Assembly (NCBI GenBank): GCA_034096865.1
Contig: JAWQFJ010025476.1
Span: 1 to 12,500 of the forward strand
Direction: 5' to 3'
Length of the DNA: 12,500 bases
DNA from: Theodoxus fluviatilis
Lineage: Eukaryota; Mollusca; Gastropoda; Cycloneritida; Neritidae
The position numbers and the translations under genes were made by a program. A model generated the notes under the pieces. It saw only the letters and a program-made list of their open reading frames with translations, was not told the origin of the DNA and did no database searches. Below are positions 8,389 to 12,500 of the stretch, piece by piece; the first letter of the stretch is position 1, and each line of letters opens with the position of its first letter.

Positions 8389-8548
8389 ATCATACCTATC
8401 GCTGACGTCATGGTGGAGGAGCTGTGGGCAGACCGTTGGACAGAGATTGCTGCGCATGCTCAGTCCTCCGCACTTCCGGTGTGGCGTGCGCACCTGCACC
8501 AGGCCCTCACTGAGTACGCAGCTTTCAAGATGACGCCCTCCGTCTCAG
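8389..8548 (+). CDS. Linker exon (exon D) between MACPF and ApeC domains
   Basis: This 160-bp exon has acceptor cgtcacag|atc (phase 0) and donor ctcag|gtgcgc (phase 1). It begins IIPIADVMVEELWADRW and ends YAAFKMTPSVS. In apextrin-like proteins the MACPF core is followed by a segment of the form P-I-x-x-x-x-P-I, a helical stretch of about 40 residues, and then the ApeC start. This exon fits that in length and order. The acceptor choice rests on phase and on that pattern, since its pyrimidine tract is weak. Confidence 0.7.
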
Positions 8549-9466
8549 GTGCGCATGCGCATTCTTGTGTTTGTTTTTGTGCACGTGTTTGTAAGCATAC
8601 TTAATGTGCCGCTGGGGTTGGAGGGGTAGGGATGGGGAGAGTAATTTATCTCCCTTACTGATCCTTCGGCCGTCACTTTTTTCGGCTACCTAAATAGCAT
8701 TGCGGTTTCCGCACACTTATTCACATCTCTAGCTGATTGTGGAAATAAATTAGCTGGAGGATATTTACTCTCCCCACTCCTGAAATTTGCAACTTTTCAA
8801 TGCGTTTTTTCTGCTAATTTTTTCAGCAGCCCAAACAACCGATAACTCGCAACTGCGAATTCACATTGTTCATTTCTTGTTCATTAATTACCTCTCACTG
8901 AGTTCAGATTTGCGTTCATTCTTTTCCTTCAATTGCTTCAAACTATGTACTGGACGCATAATCTTTCTATGGTGACTTCGATATCTTGAAGCAACAACCA
9001 ATTGCAGGTACGGGAAGAAGCACAGCCTTTTGATGTGCCAAGGGATGCAACTCTTAATGCATTTCCACTTGCTTTTTTTAAATTAGTATACGTGTACGTG
9101 CCTGTGCACGGATGTGTGTGCGCGCGTATGTGAGTGCGCATCTGTGGATGGGATTTTTACGCATTTAAACTTAATTTTCGGACATAAACACACGGTGCCC
9201 CTGTCGTGCATTTCTGCAAAAACATGCAACTGACCCAGATTGACCATTATCACATGTTTCTGCATGTAGCGCCAAACAGCCTTGCGCTAGTTAGGACTGG
9301 TCTTATTCTGGCGAGTTACGTGAACGCTGACCAAAATGGCAGTTTGAGCTTGTCTGTCTTTAAAAGCGCGTTTCTGCTTCTGGTGGTCCTGTATTTATCA
9401 CACATGTCTCTGCCTAGTCTCCTGGTGCGAATGTGCTGGCGGCCACTGTGGGCCTCTTCTTTTCAG
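8549..9466. other. Intron D-E, mostly single-copy
   Basis: Donor gtgcgc at 8549, acceptor ctcttcttttcag ending at 9466, phase 1. A 16-bp imperfect inverted repeat (8629-8644 with 8765-8780) could be a small hairpin or MITE-like element. A short TG/CG-rich run lies at about 9090-9150. Nothing else is recognised. Confidence 0.65.
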
Positions 9467-9634
9467 ACCCGCCTCTACGCGTCCCCCTGCACTGGCCTCG
9501 GGGCACATACGGCCTGGTGCGCGCACTGTCGGGCTGCCCTGGCGGTCACGTGACGTGGGAGACGGGATCCAGGTGGCAGGACACGGTCGACATCTTCAAC
9601 AAAAATCGCTTTTCTGACTACCTCCACTTGTCAG
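9467..9634 (+). CDS. ApeC-domain exon (exon E)
   Basis: This 168-bp exon has acceptor cttttcag|acc and donor tcag|gtactg, both phase 1, so the split codon from exon D becomes GAC (Asp). It encodes VPLHWPRGTYGLV, then SGCPGGHVTWETG and RWQDTVD, ending DYLHLSG. W-P-x-G-T-Y-G-L, a G-C-P turn, W-x-x-G-x-R-x-Q-D-T and a closing H-L-x-G are the order of motifs that opens the apextrin C-terminal domain. In this family ApeC follows MACPF in secreted, cell-surface-binding proteins. The rest of the domain (usually ending in a Cys-rich half) is not clearly present in the window. Confidence 0.8.
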
Positions 9635-11092
9635 GTACTGTACCCACCTGTCAGGTACCTCCACCCACCTTCTGGTAGTCTTCACGCAACAGTCAGGTAG
9701 ACTTTCTTCAGTTGTTAGGTGGACTTTACTGAGCTGATTAGGTACTCTCCACACATCTATCTGGTAGTCTCTACCTGACTGTCGAGTAGACTATAGTTAT
9801 CAGATGCTCTCTACCAATCTGCCCAGTAAACTCTACTCAGCTGTCAGGTACTTTCTACCCACCTGTCCAGTAGACTACTCAGCTATCAGGTACTCTCTAC
9901 CCACCTGCCCAGTAGACTCTACTCAGCTGTCAGGTACTCTCTACCCACCTGTCCAGTAAACTCTACTCAGCTGTCAGGTACTTTCTACCCACCTGTCCAG
10001 TAGACTCTACTCAGCTGTCAGGTACTCTCTACCCACCTGTCCAGTAGACTCTACTCAGCTGTCAGGTACTCTCTACCCACCTGTCCAGTAGACTCTACTC
10101 AGCTGTCAGGTACTCTCTACCCACCTGTCCAGTAAACTCTACTCAGCTGTCAGGTACTCTCTACCCACCTGTCCAGTAAACTCTACTCAGCTGTCAGGTA
10201 CTCTCTACCCACCTGTCCAGTAAACTCTACTCAGCTGTCAGGTACTCTCTACCCACCTGTCCAGTAGACTCTACTCAGCTGTCAGGTACTCTCTACCCAC
10301 CTGTCCAGTAGACTCTACTCAGCTGTCAGGTACTCTCTACCCACCTGTCCAGTAGACTCTACTCAGCTGTCAGGTACTCTCTACCCACCTGTCCAGTAGA
10401 CTCTACTCAGCTGTCAGGTACTCTCTACTCACCTGTCCAGTAGACTCTACTCAGCTGTCAGGTACTCTCTACCCACCTGTCCAGTAAACTCTACTCAGCT
10501 GTCAGGTACTCTCTACCCACCTGTCCAGTAAACTCTACTCAGCTGTCAGGTACTCTCTACCCACCTGTCCAGTAGACTCTACTCAGCTGTCAGGTACTCT
10601 CTACCCACCTGTCCAGTAGACTACTCAGCTATCAGGTACTCTCTACCCACCTGCCCAGTAGACTCTACTCAGCTGTCAGGTACTCTCTACCCACCTGTCC
10701 AGTAAGCTCTACTCAGCTGTCAGGTACTCTCTACCCACCTGTCCAGTAGACTCTACTCAGCTGTCAGGTACTCTCTACCCACCTGTCCAGTAGACTCTAC
10801 TCAGCTGTCAGGTACTCTCTACTCACCTGTCCAGTAGACTCTACTCAGCTATCAGGTACTCTCTACCCACCTGCCCAGTAGACTCTACTCAGCTGTCAGG
10901 TACTCTCTACCCACCTGTCCAGTAGACTCTACTCAGCTGTCAGGTACTCTCTACCCACCTGTCCAGTAGACTCTACTCAGCTGTCAGGTACTCTCTACCC
11001 ACCTGTCCAGTAAGCTCTACTCAGCTGTCAGGTACTCTCTACCCACCTGTCCAGTAGACTCTACTCAGCTGTCAGGTACTCTCTACCCACCA
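9635..11092 (+). repeat. 44-bp array made from an exon E donor-like sequence, about 30 copies
   Basis: The unit is about 44 bp and contains agctgtcaggtactctctac. It starts at the exon E donor (tcag|gtactg) and almost every copy keeps CAG|GTACT, a good 5' splice match. The first 200 bp (9635-9840) are degenerate copies, then copies are homogeneous to 11092. Minor variants (gtccagtaaact against gtccagtagact, and ctactcagctatcag copies) recur in blocks. Confidence 0.93.
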
Positions 11093-11584
11093 GCTGTCAT
11101 CTGGACCGCTGTCAATCTTTCCTCCTGTCATGCAGCCTCCATCAACCAATGAAGCGGGAAACTCTGTCAGCGGTGACATTAAAACTGTTGAAATCGATTG
11201 AACATACATGTACACTAGTCCGCAAAAGTTAAGGGCCGGTACGAACATTTGCTATAATTTGCAAGAAGTCTAAATGCAAGAAACTTTCATGTAATTTCTG
11301 TGGATTGAAAGCTATTAATAAACAATGTAATATATTTCTATTTCATGCTACTGTGCATTAGTCGTGTGCAAATTCATGGATGTGATTAAACATTTCGAAG
11401 CATATAACTTTGCAAAAGAAAAATACATTATTTTGGAAACAGTATCGAGCGTTTAGGCAGTCGGAAATGATCATATTTGGAAATCTTGAAGGGCTGTTTT
11501 AAAATGTTTAATTAATGCGACTTAATTATTTATGACAATGGTATGCAAGTGTTTTGCTGACGATGTTGTGACGAAAACACTCAG
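11093..11584. other. Single-copy segment between arrays, possible alternative terminal exon
   Basis: The acceptor-like cctcctgtcatgcag ends at 11135. Joined to exon E at phase 1 it would read four codons plus the split one, then stop at TGA (11150-11152), with AATAAA at 11317-11322. That would truncate ApeC. A motif tagtccgcaaaagtt (11217-11231) resembles a DNA-transposon end but has no partner. The rest is AT-rich single-copy sequence with no gene that I can support. Confidence 0.4.
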
Positions 11585-11655
11585 GGCCCGTCGTGGAAGT
11601 CTCCTTCAGCCTGTCCGAAGTTCCCTCGTCACCGTCCTCCTCTCCGTGTCGCTAG
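11585..11655 (+). CDS. Candidate continuation of ApeC (exon F), low confidence
   Basis: After AG at 11583-11584 the phase-1 continuation reads GPVVEVSFSLSEVP before entering the 28-bp array, where a TAG stop closes the frame at 11653-11655. The G-P and hydrophobic-S-F pattern is loosely like the ApeC segment after H-L-x-G, but the family's usual Cys is missing and the pyrimidine tract is weak. A donor within the first 45 bp is possible (gaa|gttccc at 11620). It is an alternative to the short exon at 11136. Confidence 0.25.
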
Positions 11656-12500
11656 GACACCATCCTCCTCTCCGTGTCGCTAGGTCACCATCCTCCTCTC
11701 CGTGTCGCTAGAGGTCACCATCCTCCTCTCCGTGTTGCTAGGTCACCATCCTCCTCTCCGTGTCGCTAGGTCGCCATCCTCCTCTCCGTGTCGCTAGGTC
11801 ACCATCCTCCTCTCCGTGTCGCTAGGTCACCATCCTCCTCTCCGTGTCGCTAGGACACCATCCTCCTCTCCGTGTCGCTAGGTCACCATCCTCCTCTCCG
11901 TGTCGCTAGGTCGCCATCCTCCTCTCCGTGTCGCTAGAGGTCACCATCCTCCTCTCCGTGTCGCTAGGACACCATCCTCCTCTCCGTGTCGCTAGGACAC
12001 CATCCTCCTCTCCGTGTCGCTAGGTCACCATCCTCCTCTCCGTGTCGTTAGGTCACCATCCTCCTCTCCGTGTCGCTAGGTCACCACCCTCCTCTCCGTG
12101 TCGCTAGGTCACCATCCTCCTCTCCGTGTCGCTAGGACACCATCCTCCTCTCTGTGTGGCTAGGTCACCATCCTCCTCTCCGTGTCGCTAGGTCACCATC
12201 CTCCTCTCCGTGTCGCTAGGACACCATCCTCCTCTCCGTGTCGCTAGGTCACCATCCTCCTCTCCGTGTCGCTAGGTCACCATCCTCCTCTCCGTGTCGC
12301 TAGGTCACCATCCTCCTCTCCGTGTCGCTAGGACACCATCCTCCTCTCCGTGTCGCTAGGACACCATCCTCCTCTCCGTGTCGCTAGGTCACCGTCCTCC
12401 TCTCCGTGTCGCTAGGTCACCATCCTCCTCTCTGTGTGGCTAGGTCACCATCCTCCTCTCCGTGTCGCTAGGTCACCATCCTCCTCTCTGTGTGGCTAGG
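11632..12500. repeat. 28-bp minisatellite, about 30 copies, runs off right edge
   Basis: The unit is ccatcctcctctccgtgtcg plus ctaggtca (28 bp), with ctaggaca and ctagaggtca (30 bp) forms. It continues to the last base of the window. Each copy carries ctag|gtca, a weak donor-like site. A variant block ctctctgtgtggctagg appears at about 12150, 12430 and 12485, the last at the cut edge. Confidence 0.95.

Noticed and set aside
8787..8975. 62-codon hydrophobic plus-strand frame
   Set aside because: Lies inside an intron of a well-phased gene, with no recognisable family or splice context.
11217..11231. Possible mariner-type end (tagtccgcaaaagtt)
   Set aside because: No inverted partner or target duplication was found within the following 400 bp.

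Overview
This window looks like non-coding-rich nuclear DNA from an invertebrate animal, most likely a lophotrochozoan and plausibly a gastropod mollusc. The reasons are GT-AG introns, dense minisatellites and (TG)n/(CT)n tracts, a LINE-derived insertion, a MITE, and a split gene with a MACPF domain followed by an apextrin C-terminal (ApeC) domain. MACPF-ApeC proteins are typical of marine invertebrates. The species cannot be named from this sequence alone.

Left third (1-3410). A 71-bp minisatellite (1-842) runs in from outside the window. A second minisatellite, 64 bp per unit and about 11 copies (about 954-3409), is split by two mobile elements. The first is a 1.1-kb LINE-derived insertion (1070-2188) with an 11-bp target-site duplication, a TTCAG-repeat tail and an intact 293-codon ORF. 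The second is a 617-bp MITE (2409-3025) with 33-bp terminal inverted repeats and a TA duplication. Removing both elements with one copy of each duplication restores exact 64-bp register.

Middle and right (about 4050-9634, perhaps to 11.7 kb). Five exons of one plus-strand gene can be joined with consistent intron phases 0, 0, 0 and 1. Exons at about 4051-4279, 4539-4628 and 7686-7853 encode the MACPF core, including a W-G-T-H signature split across an intron and a glycine-rich strand. The exon at 8389-8548 is a linker, and 9467-9634 opens the ApeC domain. The 5' end lies upstream, in or beyond the window. The 3' end is not settled: two alternative continuations are given.

The introns are made largely of tandem arrays that abut, and in two cases contain, the splice sites. 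Intron 4629-7685 has a 29/31-bp array with a higher-order 60-bp period, then 33 repeats of a 59-bp unit. Each 59-bp unit is 23 bp of intron end, including the acceptor AG, plus the first 36 bp of the next exon. The intron after 9634 carries a 44-bp array in which each unit repeats a CAG|GTACT donor. A fourth array (28 bp) fills the right edge. This amplification of real exon-intron junctions into roughly 34 acceptors and about 30 donors is the most unusual thing in the window.
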